Below, in pieces: positions 1 through 5,375 of a stretch of 6,287 nucleotides of DNA (its first letter is position 1; every line of letters starts with the position of its first letter). Position numbers and translations under genes: made by a program. The notes under the pieces were generated by a model. It worked only from the letters and a program-made list of their open reading frames with translations, ran no database searches and was not told the origin of the DNA. Source of the stretch: Thermodesulfobacteriota bacterium (lineage in GTDB: Bacteria > Desulfobacterota > DSM-4660 > Desulfatiglandales > HGW-15); contig JALOPA010000128.1 in the NCBI GenBank assembly GCA_025454125.1, forward strand, positions 1 to 6,287, given 5' to 3'.

Positions 1-177
1 TCGGACGGGGGCGGGCCCGGCTTTCGGCTCAGGGCGGGTTACTCCCTGCTTCCTGCTTGTTTTGATTTGCTGCATAGGGCTCACTTCTTACTGCCTACCT
101 CATCCTGGGCAGTTCTGAAGGGCTGCACCCTGCGGTCGAGGGATGGGAAGCGCTGAAGCGTGACGGGATAAAAAGAC
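1..177. other. Upstream region without a supportable gene
   Basis: No convincing coding sequence is seen. The start is G/C-rich. Bases 39-101 are pyrimidine-rich with a weak period near 7 (listed separately). The prfA frame is closed by TGA at 154-156 and TAA at 169-171, which fixes the prfA start. No strong promoter stands out. A gene ending before base 1 cannot be excluded, because one frame stays open from base 3 to a TGA at 63-65, but its translation matches nothing I recognise. Confidence 0.5.
39..101. repeat. Decayed pyrimidine-rich heptad-like repeat
   Basis: Read in steps of seven the stretch gives TTACTCC, CTGCTTC, CTGCTTG, then after an irregular middle TCACTTC, TTACTGC, CTACCTC. 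The units are similar but not identical, so this is at best an eroded tandem repeat of a different family from the ACRTYGA heptads further on. It could also be ordinary low-complexity sequence. Confidence 0.3.
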
Positions 178-1239
178 ATGCTGGGCAAAGTCAAAGAAAT
201 CGAAGATCGGTTCAACGAGATTGAAAAGGAGCTCGCCCGTCCCGAGGTGATCCGGGATCAAAAGATCTACCAGAAGTATCTCAAGGAACACAGCAGTCTC
301 TCGCCGATCATCAACGCCTATCGAAAATACGAAACCATCCGGCAAAGCCTGGAAGCGGACCGCTCGTTGCTGGAAGATCCGGACGCCGAGATTCGCAAGC
401 TGGCCAAGGAAGAAATGGATGTTCTCAGGGCGGATCTGGAGCGAACGGAAGGGGACCTGAAAGTGCTCCTCCTTCCCGAAGATCCGAACGACCAGAAAAA
501 CATCATCCTGGAGATCAGGGCCGGCACCGGAGGGGAAGAGGCCGGCCTCTTTGCCGCCGACCTGTTCAAGATGTACGCGAAGTATGCGGAGCTCAGAGGG
601 TGGAAGACCGAGATCATGAGCGAGCACTCCACAGGGATCGGGGGATTCAAGGAGATCATCGTGCTCATCTCCGGCGACAAGGTGTACAGCCGCCTCAAGC
701 GGGAGAGCGGCGTCCATCGTGTGCAGAGGGTTCCGGAGACCGAGGCCCAGGGGAGAATCCACACCTCCGCGGTGACGGTGGCCGTGCTTCCCGAGGCTGA
801 AGACGTGGACGTGGTGATCAACCCCGAAGAACTCCGGATCGACGTGTTCCGTTCCTCCGGCCCCGGAGGCCAGCACGTCAACAAGACGGAGTCGGCGGTG
901 CGCATCACCCACCTTCCCACCGGCCTTGTTGTGACCTGCCAGGACGAGAAGTCCCAGCACAAGAACAAAGCCAAGGCGATGAAGGTCCTGAGGTCGCGGC
1001 TGCTGGATCTCCAGATGAAGGAGCAGCAGGACAAGATCACGGAAGAGAGAAGAAGCATGGTCGGCTCCGGCGACCGAAGCGAAAAAATCAGAACCTACAA
1101 TTTCCCACAGAGCAGAATCACGGATCACCGAATCGGGCTCACCTTGTACCGCCTGGACACCGTCCTCCAGGGAAACCTGGACCTGATTCTCGATCCTCTC
1201 ATCACCCATTTTCAAGCTGAGGCTCTCAAGGCAGCGTGA
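178..1239 (+). CDS. prfA: Peptide chain release factor 1 (RF1)
   Basis: RF1 recognises UAA and UAG in the ribosomal A site and triggers hydrolysis of the finished peptide from its tRNA. The 353-residue protein has the normal length (about 355-360). The N-terminal coiled helical domain covers about residues 1-100. The stop-codon-reading PxT motif appears as Pro-Glu-Thr at 186-188 in [15 protein letters not shown]. The catalytic GGQ is at 230-232 in [12 protein letters not shown]. The PxT motif, rather than SPF, makes it RF1 and not RF2. ATG 178 is the first start after an in-frame TAA at 169-171. The ribosome binding site is weak (GGGA about nine bases upstream). The stop overlaps the prmC start, so the two are translationally coupled, and PrmC methylates the GGQ glutamine (Q232). 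Nothing is missing or truncated. Confidence 0.98.
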   Translation: MLGKVKEIEDRFNEIEKELARPEVIRDQKIYQKYLKEHSSLSPIINAYRKYETIRQSLEADRSLLEDPDAEIRKLAKEEMDVLRADLERTEGDLKVLLLPEDPNDQKNIILEIRAGTGGEEAGLFAADLFKMYAKYAELRGWKTEIMSEHSTGIGGFKEIIVLISGDKVYSRLKRESGVHRVQRVPETEAQGRIHTSAVTVAVLPEAEDVDVVINPEELRIDVFRSSGPGGQHVNKTESAVRITHLPTGLVVTCQDEKSQHKNKAKAMKVLRSRLLDLQMKEQQDKITEERRSMVGSGDRSEKIRTYNFPQSRITDHRIGLTLYRLDTVLQGNLDLILDPLITHFQAEALKAA

Positions 1240-2114
1240 AGGTCTGGACCATCGGCGAGCTTCTGAAGGTCAGTGCGGACTATCTGAAGCAAAAAGGGAT
1301 CGATTCTCCACGCCTGAGCGCCGAAATCCTGCTCGCCCATCAGCTCCGCCTCACTCGCGTCAAACTGTATCTCCAATACGACCAGCCTTTGACCGAACAA
1401 GAGATCGAAGGATATCGTGCGCTTGTCCGGCGGCGCTTGAGCCGAGAACCCGTCCAGTACATCACAGGCACTCAGGAGTTCTGGTCCATGGAGTTCCTCG
1501 TGACCCCTGCGGTCCTCATCCCCAGGCCTGAGACCGAGGTGCTCCTGGAGCAGGCGGTCCTGCTGGGCAAGGAAGATCCCCGTCTTCAAAGAGAGGGGGC
1601 CCGCCTCCTGGACCTGGGCACGGGGTGCGGTGCCCTGGCCGTGGCGCTGGCGCGCGAGTTCGAAAAGGCCTTGATTTGCGCCACCGACCTCTCGGCGGAA
1701 GCCCTGCGGGTGGCCATGGACAATGCAGAAAGGCACGGCGTGAAGGATCGAATCGAATTCAAATGCGGCGACTGGTTCAGCCCTTTTGCCGGCACAGACA
1801 CCCGGTTCGACATGATCCTGTCCAACCCGCCCTATGTCTCTTCAGAGGCTTTTGAATCCCTGTCCCCTGAGGTCAGAGACCATGAACCGAGATCGGCTCT
1901 GGACGGCCGTGAGCAGGGCATGCAGGACATCAACCGGATCCTCGATGAAGCGGCAGGCTACCTGGTTCATGAAGGCTGGATTCTCATGGAGATGGGACCG
2001 GAGCAGACCCCTGAAGCCGTCCGGATCATCGAGGAGACGGGACAGTTCGCGGAGCACCGGCGAATTCAGGACTACAGCCGCCGGTACCGAACGGTGATGG
2101 CCAGGAAGAAGTGA
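1236..2114 (+). CDS. prmC: Release factor glutamine N5-methyltransferase PrmC
   Basis: PrmC (HemK family) transfers a methyl group from S-adenosylmethionine to the side chain of the GGQ glutamine of release factors, raising termination efficiency. The 292-residue protein has an N-terminal helical release-factor-binding domain (about 1-85, with [12 protein letters not shown]), a linker with the conserved IPRPETE (95-101), and a Rossmann methyltransferase fold. SAM-binding motif I is DLGTGCGAL at 126-134. The catalytic NPPY that binds the substrate glutamine is at 197-200, followed by VSSEAF. The start is GTG at 1236, overlapping the prfA stop by four bases (GTGA). An AAGG at 1228-1231 may serve as a close ribosome binding site. 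It is co-transcribed with prfA, its substrate's gene. It is slightly longer than the E. coli protein (277 residues) but otherwise typical. Confidence 0.97.
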   Translation: MKVWTIGELLKVSADYLKQKGIDSPRLSAEILLAHQLRLTRVKLYLQYDQPLTEQEIEGYRALVRRRLSREPVQYITGTQEFWSMEFLVTPAVLIPRPETEVLLEQAVLLGKEDPRLQREGARLLDLGTGCGALAVALAREFEKALICATDLSAEALRVAMDNAERHGVKDRIEFKCGDWFSPFAGTDTRFDMILSNPPYVSSEAFESLSPEVRDHEPRSALDGREQGMQDINRILDEAAGYLVHEGWILMEMGPEQTPEAVRIIEETGQFAEHRRIQDYSRRYRTVMARKK

Positions 2115-2127
2115 CCGGTAAACCCAT

Positions 2128-2286
2128 AAAAACCTATCACGAAAACACGAAACTTGCCCGCCTCTGGAGGGCTTGCCCGCCGTTAATTTGGTGGGGGACG
2201 AAAACACGAAAGAAGAAGGGGTCATTTAAACCCCCATGCCCTTTTTCGTGTTTTCCAGTTTTCGTGCTTTCGTGATGAGGGTTTTT
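2128..2286. repeat. Inverted-repeat element with CACGAAAA octad motifs
   Basis: The outer arms 2128-2152 and 2260-2286 are inverted copies differing by about one substitution and a two-base bulge. They contain 8-base units such as CACGAAAA and TTTTCGTG, with four such octads in a row at 2243-2274 (one degenerate). An inner perfect 12-base pair joins GAAAACACGAAA (2200-2211) to its complement (2244-2255). The left half carries a CCCGCC module (2153-2171) that also occurs inverted inside the element at 3496-3651. The element fills nearly all the space between prmC and the radical SAM gene. It has the size and structure of a non-coding MITE or BIME-like repeat, and no transposase is seen. Confidence 0.6.
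2200..2255 (+). terminator. Possible hairpin terminator after prmC
   Basis: A perfect 12-base stem (2200-2211 with 2244-2255) encloses a further GGGG/CCCC pairing (2218-2221 with 2231-2234) around a nine-base loop. It lies 85 bases after the prmC stop. The base after the stem is not a clean T-run, so intrinsic termination is only possible. The hairpin is part of the larger inverted-repeat element and may simply reflect its structure. Confidence 0.3.
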
Positions 2287-2308
2287 GATTTGAACTTGTT
2301 TGAATGCG

Positions 2309-3244
2309 ATGAAACGATACCGCGATTACAACTCCTATCTCAGGGAGATCTTCGGAGAGCGGGTTCAAAAGATTCCTCTCGACGCCGGATTCACATGCCC
2401 TAACCGGGACGGGACGATTTCAGTGGGCGGTTGCATCTACTGCGACCGCCGGGGATCCGGGACCGGGGCCATGACCGACCGAGGCGAATCCCTTGATGAA
2501 CAGGTTCTCCGGGGCATGAGCTGGGCCAGAAAAAAGTACGGCGCCTCCAGGTTCATTGCCTATTTCCAGTCTTTCACGAACACGTACGCCCCGGTTCCCC
2601 GACTGCGGGCGCTCTACGACCGGGCTCTCAAGCACGAGGGCATGGTGGGCCTCTCCGTAGGCACGCGGCCGGACTGTGTGGAGGAAGAGGTCCTGGATGT
2701 GCTGGCGGCTTACCGGGAAAAGCTCCTCGTGTGGCTGGAACTCGGGCTTCAGTCCGCTCACGACTCGACCCTCCGGCGCCTCAACCGAGGACACGATGTG
2801 GCCTGTTTCGACCGGGCGGCGGCCGAGGCGCACGCCAAGGGGCTGAACGTTTGCGCTCACGTGATCCTGGGGCTTCCGGGGGAAGACCGCGAACAGATGA
2901 TGGAAACGGCCCGGCACCTGGCACGGCTCGCCATAGAGGGGGTGAAGATCCACACGCTCTATGTCGTGAAAGGCACTCCTTTGGCGGAGCTGTACGGGCG
3001 TGGGGAGTACAAGTGCCTGGAGCAGAAAGAATATGTGGAATTGCTCCTCGATTTCCTGGAACAGCTCCCCCAAACAACGGTGATTCAGCGGCTCACGGGT
3101 GATCCCATGCCGGCTGAACTCGTGGCCCCCCTGTGGGTAAGGGAAAAAACCAGAACGCTGAATCTCATCGCCAAGCGCTTCGAGGAAAGAGACACATGGC
3201 AAGGCAAGTCATTGAAAATTGAACGTCGAACATCGAACGTCTAA
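2309..3244 (+). CDS. Radical SAM protein, YhcC/TIGR01212-like
   Basis: Radical SAM enzymes use a 4Fe-4S cluster to split S-adenosylmethionine into a 5'-deoxyadenosyl radical; the substrate of this subfamily is not established. From ATG 2309 the protein has 311 residues, as E. coli YhcC (309). The cluster cysteines are C30, C42 and C45 in the subfamily pattern CPNRDGTISVGGCIYC. Other family motifs follow: SVGTRPDCV, LELGLQSAHDSTLRRLNRGH, AHVILGLPGE and KIHTLYVVKGTPL. An in-frame TTG at 2300 is possible, but ATG 2309 (MKRYRDYN) fits the family better. Neither has a clear ribosome binding site, and the leader is mostly a repeat element. The last residues (about KIERRTSNV) are encoded by the heptad array starting near 3209. 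The native end was probably just after WQGK, so the tail seems acquired from repeat DNA. Confidence 0.92.
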   Translation: MKRYRDYNSYLREIFGERVQKIPLDAGFTCPNRDGTISVGGCIYCDRRGSGTGAMTDRGESLDEQVLRGMSWARKKYGASRFIAYFQSFTNTYAPVPRLRALYDRALKHEGMVGLSVGTRPDCVEEEVLDVLAAYREKLLVWLELGLQSAHDSTLRRLNRGHDVACFDRAAAEAHAKGLNVCAHVILGLPGEDREQMMETARHLARLAIEGVKIHTLYVVKGTPLAELYGRGEYKCLEQKEYVELLLDFLEQLPQTTVIQRLTGDPMPAELVAPLWVREKTRTLNLIAKRFEERDTWQGKSLKIERRTSNV

Positions 3245-3257
3245 CGTCGAAGGTTGA
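3209..3257 (+). repeat. Heptanucleotide array 1 (consensus ACRTYGA, 7 units)
   Basis: The units in order are TCATTGA, AAATTGA, ACGTCGA, ACATCGA, ACGTCTA, ACGTCGA and AGGTTGA. The array overlaps the last codons and the stop (TAA 3242-3244) of the radical SAM gene, then runs without a break into the left terminal repeat of the first MITE-like element at 3254. It is the more diverged of the two long arrays. Confidence 0.85.
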
Positions 3258-3416
3258 CGGCTTCGTAAAAAGTCACTCAGCTCGTCACTCCCGCGGAGGC
3301 GGGAGTCCAGAAAGCAGCGGAAAGACTGGATTCCCGCTCCCCGCCTGCGCGGGGACAGGCTTCATTCGCGGGAATGACACAAAAGGGCTTCTTTCGACTT
3401 CTTGCGAGTTTGTCAA
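3254..3416. mobile_element. MITE-like element 1 (163 bp)
   Basis: The ends 3254-3274 and 3396-3416 are inverted repeats with 15 of 21 positions matching, beginning TTGAC and carrying CGTAAAAAG-type sequence. The core holds hairpins: GTCACTCCCGCG (3284-3295) pairs 11 of 12 with 3367-3378, GCGGGAGTCCAG (3299-3310) pairs 11 of 12 with 3326-3337, and CCCCGC/GCGGGG forms a small hairpin near 3339-3354. There is no coding capacity, so movement would need a transposase elsewhere. It lies between heptad arrays 1 and 2, as if inserted into one longer array. Confidence 0.65.
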
Positions 3417-3499
3417 CATCGAACGTTGAACGTCGAACATTGAACGTTGAACATCGAACGTTGAACATCGAACGTTGAACGCTGAACATCGAAAATTGA
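3416..3499 (+). repeat. Heptanucleotide array 2 (consensus ACRTYGA, 12 units)
   Basis: Twelve consecutive 7-base units fill 84 bases with no indel. Counts: ACATCGA four, ACGTTGA four, ACGTCGA one, ACATTGA one, ACGCTGA one, AAATTGA one. The 14-base dimer ACATCGAACGTTGA occurs three times (3416, 3451, 3465). Variation is almost only at position 3 (A/G) and position 5 (C/T). The array ends in AAATTGA, which merges with the left terminal repeat of element 2. Confidence 0.95.
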
Positions 3500-3651
3500 T
3501 GCGTTCGTAAAAAGCCGTCACCCCGTTGAACCCGCCAGAGGCGGACAAGAAACGGGGTCCAGTCATTTCTTAACTCTTCTGAAACACTGGATTCCGGCTT
3601 CCGCCGGAATGACGGAAAAAGACGTTTTCTGACTTCTTACGAGACCGTCAA
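3496..3651. mobile_element. MITE-like element 2 (156 bp)
   Basis: The ends 3496-3516 (TTGATGCG then CGTAAAAAG) and 3631-3651 are inverted repeats with 15 of 21 matches. The right end matches the left end of element 1 at 18 of 21 positions in inverted orientation, so the two share a terminal family. The core has two hairpins: CCCCGTT/AACGGGG (3521-3527 with 3551-3557) and a perfect ATTCCGGC/GCCGGAAT (3591-3598 with 3603-3610). The module CCCGCCAGAGGCGG at 3531-3549 is shared, inverted, with the element near 2153. No coding capacity. Confidence 0.65.
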
Positions 3652-3655
3652 CCTA

Positions 3656-3796
3656 GATGCGTTCGTAAAAAGTCCCTTTTTCATGTCCTTTCGAGCGAAG
3701 CGAGAAATCTTGAATTACCAGCCCGATGAAAAGAAAGGATTTCTCCCTGCGGTCGAAAGGACAGATTCACACCGCAGGGCTCTTTACAAACGCATC
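3656..3796. mobile_element. MITE-like element 3 (141 bp)
   Basis: The ends are GATGCGTTCGTAAAAAG (from 3656) and its imperfect inverse finishing at 3796, with 17 of 21 matches. The core is a long hairpin: 3684-3710 (TGTCCTTTCGAG...) pairs with 3737-3763 at 23 of 27 positions. A competing hairpin pairs CCCTGCGGT (3745-3753) with ACCGCAGGG (3771-3779). Four bases (CCTA) separate it from element 2. The core differs from those of elements 1 and 2 although the ends are alike. It could also act as a bidirectional terminator for the convergent genes. Confidence 0.65.
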
Positions 3797-3812
3797 AAAT
3801 GTTCAATGTTCA
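3794..3812 (-). repeat. Short inverted heptad remnant at gene end
   Basis: On the minus strand the sequence reads TGAACATTGAACATTTGAT: one exact ACATTGA heptad and one copy with an extra T, running straight into the terminal repeat of element 3 (TTGATGCG). Its first TGA is the stop codon of the 182-residue minus-strand gene. It is oriented opposite to arrays 1 and 2. Confidence 0.6.
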
Positions 3813-4358
3813 CTTGTCGATGGGTTCGCCCATCTTCTTCCGGAAGGCCTGGTCGAGGGCGATGTCGTACTCTCGTGAGCCTGGGGATATGGATTTGCTT
3901 CGGGAAAGCTGCTGGGTAATTTCTTCTTCGGCTCTTTCGAACTTCAGGTTGATCTTGGTGATCACGTCGTTGACGACCTTGTAAATGTCAAGGTCGGTGC
4001 CATAGACCTCAACGACGGAAGGGTCATTCTGGACCTCTTCGAGAATGAACTGGGTGATGTAGAGGGACACGGGGTTGGGATTGGGCAAAAGATTCCTGAT
4101 GGGAGCGATGAAATACTTGAAATCGAATTCGTTTGCCCTGAGCACCTGCTTGAGCCCCTTGAGCAAAAGGTCTGAAACCGCGCCCGGACTGTCCGTTTCG
4201 ATGATCTTTTCAGTGAGCAACGCCTGAGAGAGGGTGTTGTGGATTTCCGAGAGCTTGAACTTGAAAAACCTGTCTCTGTGAAAGGCTTCTCTTTTCTCCT
4301 TGCGCTCAAGGCCCCTCAGCACCTTGTCCTGCTCTTTGCCGCTGTCAAATCGTCTCAT
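3810..4358 (-). CDS. Unrecognised conserved-looking protein, 182 residues
   Basis: I do not recognise this protein. It has no signal peptide or membrane segment and is rich in charged residues, so it is probably cytoplasmic. The N-terminus (about 1-35) is very basic. The middle has amphipathic helical stretches, an APIRNLLPNPNPVSLYITQFILEEV segment (about 85-110), and a compact DPSVVEVYGTDLDIY motif (about 112-126). The end has SPGSREYDIALDQAFRKKM. That C-terminal phrase faintly resembles the DUF507 group; I give this little weight. A ribosome binding site AAGGTGA (complement of 4369-4375) sits ten bases before the start. It follows the FmdB-type gene by 19 bases, so it is the last gene of a three-gene unit. 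Its stop lies in heptad repeat sequence, so the native C-terminus may have been altered. Confidence 0.8.
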   Translation of the reverse strand: MRRFDSGKEQDKVLRGLERKEKREAFHRDRFFKFKLSEIHNTLSQALLTEKIIETDSPGAVSDLLLKGLKQVLRANEFDFKYFIAPIRNLLPNPNPVSLYITQFILEEVQNDPSVVEVYGTDLDIYKVVNDVITKINLKFERAEEEITQQLSRSKSISPGSREYDIALDQAFRKKMGEPIDK

Positions 4359-4377
4359 TCGTCAGGTGTCACCTTTT

Positions 4378-4659
4378 CTAGTCTTCTGACTTGGCCGGGG
4401 TTGCAGAGGAGTCCTTCTTCGCCGTGTCATCGGACGTCTTGGACTCGGGCTTTTTCGGTTTCTTCGCGTCCGTTCCCTTCTTGGAGGAGTAGTCGGTCAC
4501 ATACCAGCCTGTCCCTTTGAGGTGAAAGGTACTCTGCGAGATGAGTCTCCTCATTTTCCCTTTGCAGTGCTCGCATTTCGTTACGCTTTGATCGGTGATT
4601 CGCTGCCAGACCTCTGTTTGATGGCCGCACTTTGCACATTCATACTCGTAAATCGGCAT
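4378..4659 (-). CDS. FmdB family zinc ribbon protein
   Basis: The 93-residue protein starts MPIYEYECAKCGH, the hallmark of the FmdB zinc ribbon family, small cytoplasmic proteins of uncertain regulatory role. The zinc ligands are C8, C11, C29 and C32, forming two CxxC knuckles. RLISQSTFHLKGTGWYVTDY follows, also typical of the family. From about residue 58 the tail is low-complexity, rich in Lys, Ser, Asp and Ala, and probably disordered, which is common in these proteins. An AAAGGGGAAAG stretch before the ATG is a good ribosome binding site. It lies 18 bases after the putative metallopeptidase gene and 19 bases before the unrecognised gene, in one probable transcript. The name derives from a proposed regulator of formamidase; that role should not be assumed here. 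Confidence 0.93.
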   Translation of the reverse strand: MPIYEYECAKCGHQTEVWQRITDQSVTKCEHCKGKMRRLISQSTFHLKGTGWYVTDYSSKKGTDAKKPKKPESKTSDDTAKKDSSATPAKSED

Positions 4660-4677
4660 ACACTTTCCCCTTTGTTC

Positions 4678-5208
4678 TCAGCACTCCACCATGTCACAGA
4701 CCCGATGGGTCTCGTAGGAGTTCAGGATGTAGTCCAATCTGGGCAGGGAAAGCTCCTTAAGGATTTCATACGTGGTGGCGTGGACAATGCGCTCTTCTTT
4801 TTCCCTGTCCTTGGTTGAAACCTCGAATCGCTGTGAGAAATTGCAGAACCTCACAATGTGTACCAGTTCATGGGTGAACACATAAACCAGGAGAGGCAGG
4901 AGTCCGAGGTCTCTGTCTCTCTTGAGCGCCTTCAGAATCCGATGATCCTGAAGACAGATGAAATAGAAATCACGCTTCCTGGAACTCGGTTCGACCCTCT
5001 CCGCTTTTCCGTCGATCTTCTTGAGAAGAGCAAACACATTAGGCACCACCTCATCCCCGGCCAGTTGAGAGAGGGTCTTCACATCATAGCGGTGTCTTTT
5101 CCACTGCCCTGCTGAAAACTTGAAATAGTCTCCGGTCCGGTCTTCTGCGATGTCCAGAGCTTCACTGACCGTCAGGATATCGTCTTTCTTAAAGGGTTCA
5201 TGAAACAT
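4678..5208 (-). CDS. Putative HExxH zinc metallopeptidase, 176 residues
   Basis: The central motif is THELVHIVRF, with H113-E114-L-V-H117 as a zincin signature, preceded by a hydrophobic helix (LGLLPLLVYVF, 101-111) as in small zinc proteases. A third ligand is not certain; E138, E139 or H143 in EKEERIVHATTYEIL, 20-30 residues downstream, are candidates. There is no signal peptide, so it is expected in the cytoplasm. The N-terminus (LTVSEALDIAEDRTGDYFKFSAGQWKRHRYDVKTL) matches no domain I recognise. The start ATG 5208 lacks a clear ribosome binding site; just upstream is the palindrome GACTCGGAGTC (5213-5223). It is the first gene of a tight three-gene unit with the FmdB-like and the unrecognised proteins. 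Peptidase activity is inferred only from the motif, and the protein may bind zinc without proteolysis. Confidence 0.8.
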   Translation of the reverse strand: MFHEPFKKDDILTVSEALDIAEDRTGDYFKFSAGQWKRHRYDVKTLSQLAGDEVVPNVFALLKKIDGKAERVEPSSRKRDFYFICLQDHRILKALKRDRDLGLLPLLVYVFTHELVHIVRFCNFSQRFEVSTKDREKEERIVHATTYEILKELSLPRLDYILNSYETHRVCDMVEC

Positions 5209-5240
5209 GGCCGGACTCGGAGTCGGGCTATTTTGTCCAG

Positions 5241-5268
5241 AAAGTAAGCCGGGTTATGGAAATGTCAA
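5241..5268 (-). promoter_or_regulatory. Possible promoter for the three-gene minus operon
   Basis: On the minus strand a perfect TTGACA (complement of 5263-5268) is followed after 16 bases by TACTTT (complement of 5241-5246), a poor -10 with three of six consensus bases. It lies between the tRNA and the metallopeptidase-like gene. The -35 falls within an imperfect CCGGG/CCCGG hairpin (5249-5253 with 5270-5274) that might instead belong to the tRNA 3' region. Confidence 0.35.
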
Positions 5269-5287
5269 TCCCGGACAAGATTCTTTG

Positions 5288-5364
5288 TGGTGGCGGTGCA
5301 GGGACTTGAACCCCGGACACTGCGGATATGAGCCGCATGCTCTAACCAGCTGAGCTACACCGCC
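5288..5364 (-). tRNA. tRNA with CAU anticodon, probably elongator tRNA-Met
   Basis: The 77-base gene on the minus strand folds as a standard cloverleaf. The acceptor stem GGCGGTG/CACCGCC pairs fully, with discriminator A and an encoded CCA (5288-5290). The D arm is GCTC...GAGC, the anticodon stem TGCGG/CCGCA with loop CTCATAT, and the T arm CGGGG TTCAAGT CCCTG (one mismatch-like pair). The anticodon is CAT. A paired first base pair argues against initiator tRNA. Elongator Met is favoured over the lysidine-modified Ile tRNA by overall likeness to bacterial Met sequences, but the Ile2 form is not fully excluded by eye. Confidence 0.95.
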
Positions 5365-5375
5365 TTAAACATTTC

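Larger units (their letters stand above)
3245..3809. other. Non-coding repeat mosaic between convergent genes
   Basis: These 565 bases hold no credible gene. They consist almost entirely of two heptad arrays, three MITE-like elements with related ends, and a short inverted heptad remnant, each listed separately. Open frames that cross it come from the repeats: the strand complementary to the heptads has no stop codons in the array, so it reads as strings such as FNVRRSTFDV. There is no transposase, integrase or CRISPR structure. Confidence 0.8.

Noticed and set aside
128..139. CCCTGCGGTCGA upstream of prfA identical to 3745-3756 in element 3
   Set aside because: A 12-base match alone, without the rest of the element or its ends, is too short to call a repeat fragment.
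100..1215. Long minus-strand open frame of 371 codons opposite prfA
   Set aside because: It mirrors the GC-rich third positions of prfA, whose identity is certain. It has no supporting start signal.
2420..3202. Minus-strand 260-codon open frame opposite the radical SAM gene
   Set aside because: It is a shadow of a gene with clear radical SAM motifs on the plus strand.
3416..3499. Possible CRISPR array
   Set aside because: The repeat period is 7 bases with no spacers, and no cas gene is present; it is a tandem satellite.
3277..3566. Minus-strand open frames rich in FNVRRSTFDV-type repeats
   Set aside because: They are translations of the heptad array on its stop-free strand and of MITE sequence. 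No ribosome binding site or protein-like composition supports them.
3683..3984. Plus-strand open frames starting in element 3 and overlapping the 182-residue gene
   Set aside because: They begin inside an inverted repeat, lie antisense to a gene with a good ribosome binding site, and encode low-plausibility sequence.
5213..5223. Palindrome GACTCGGAGTC before the metallopeptidase-like gene
   Set aside because: Five-base arms with one central base are too short to call an operator without other copies; kept only as a note in the gene entry.
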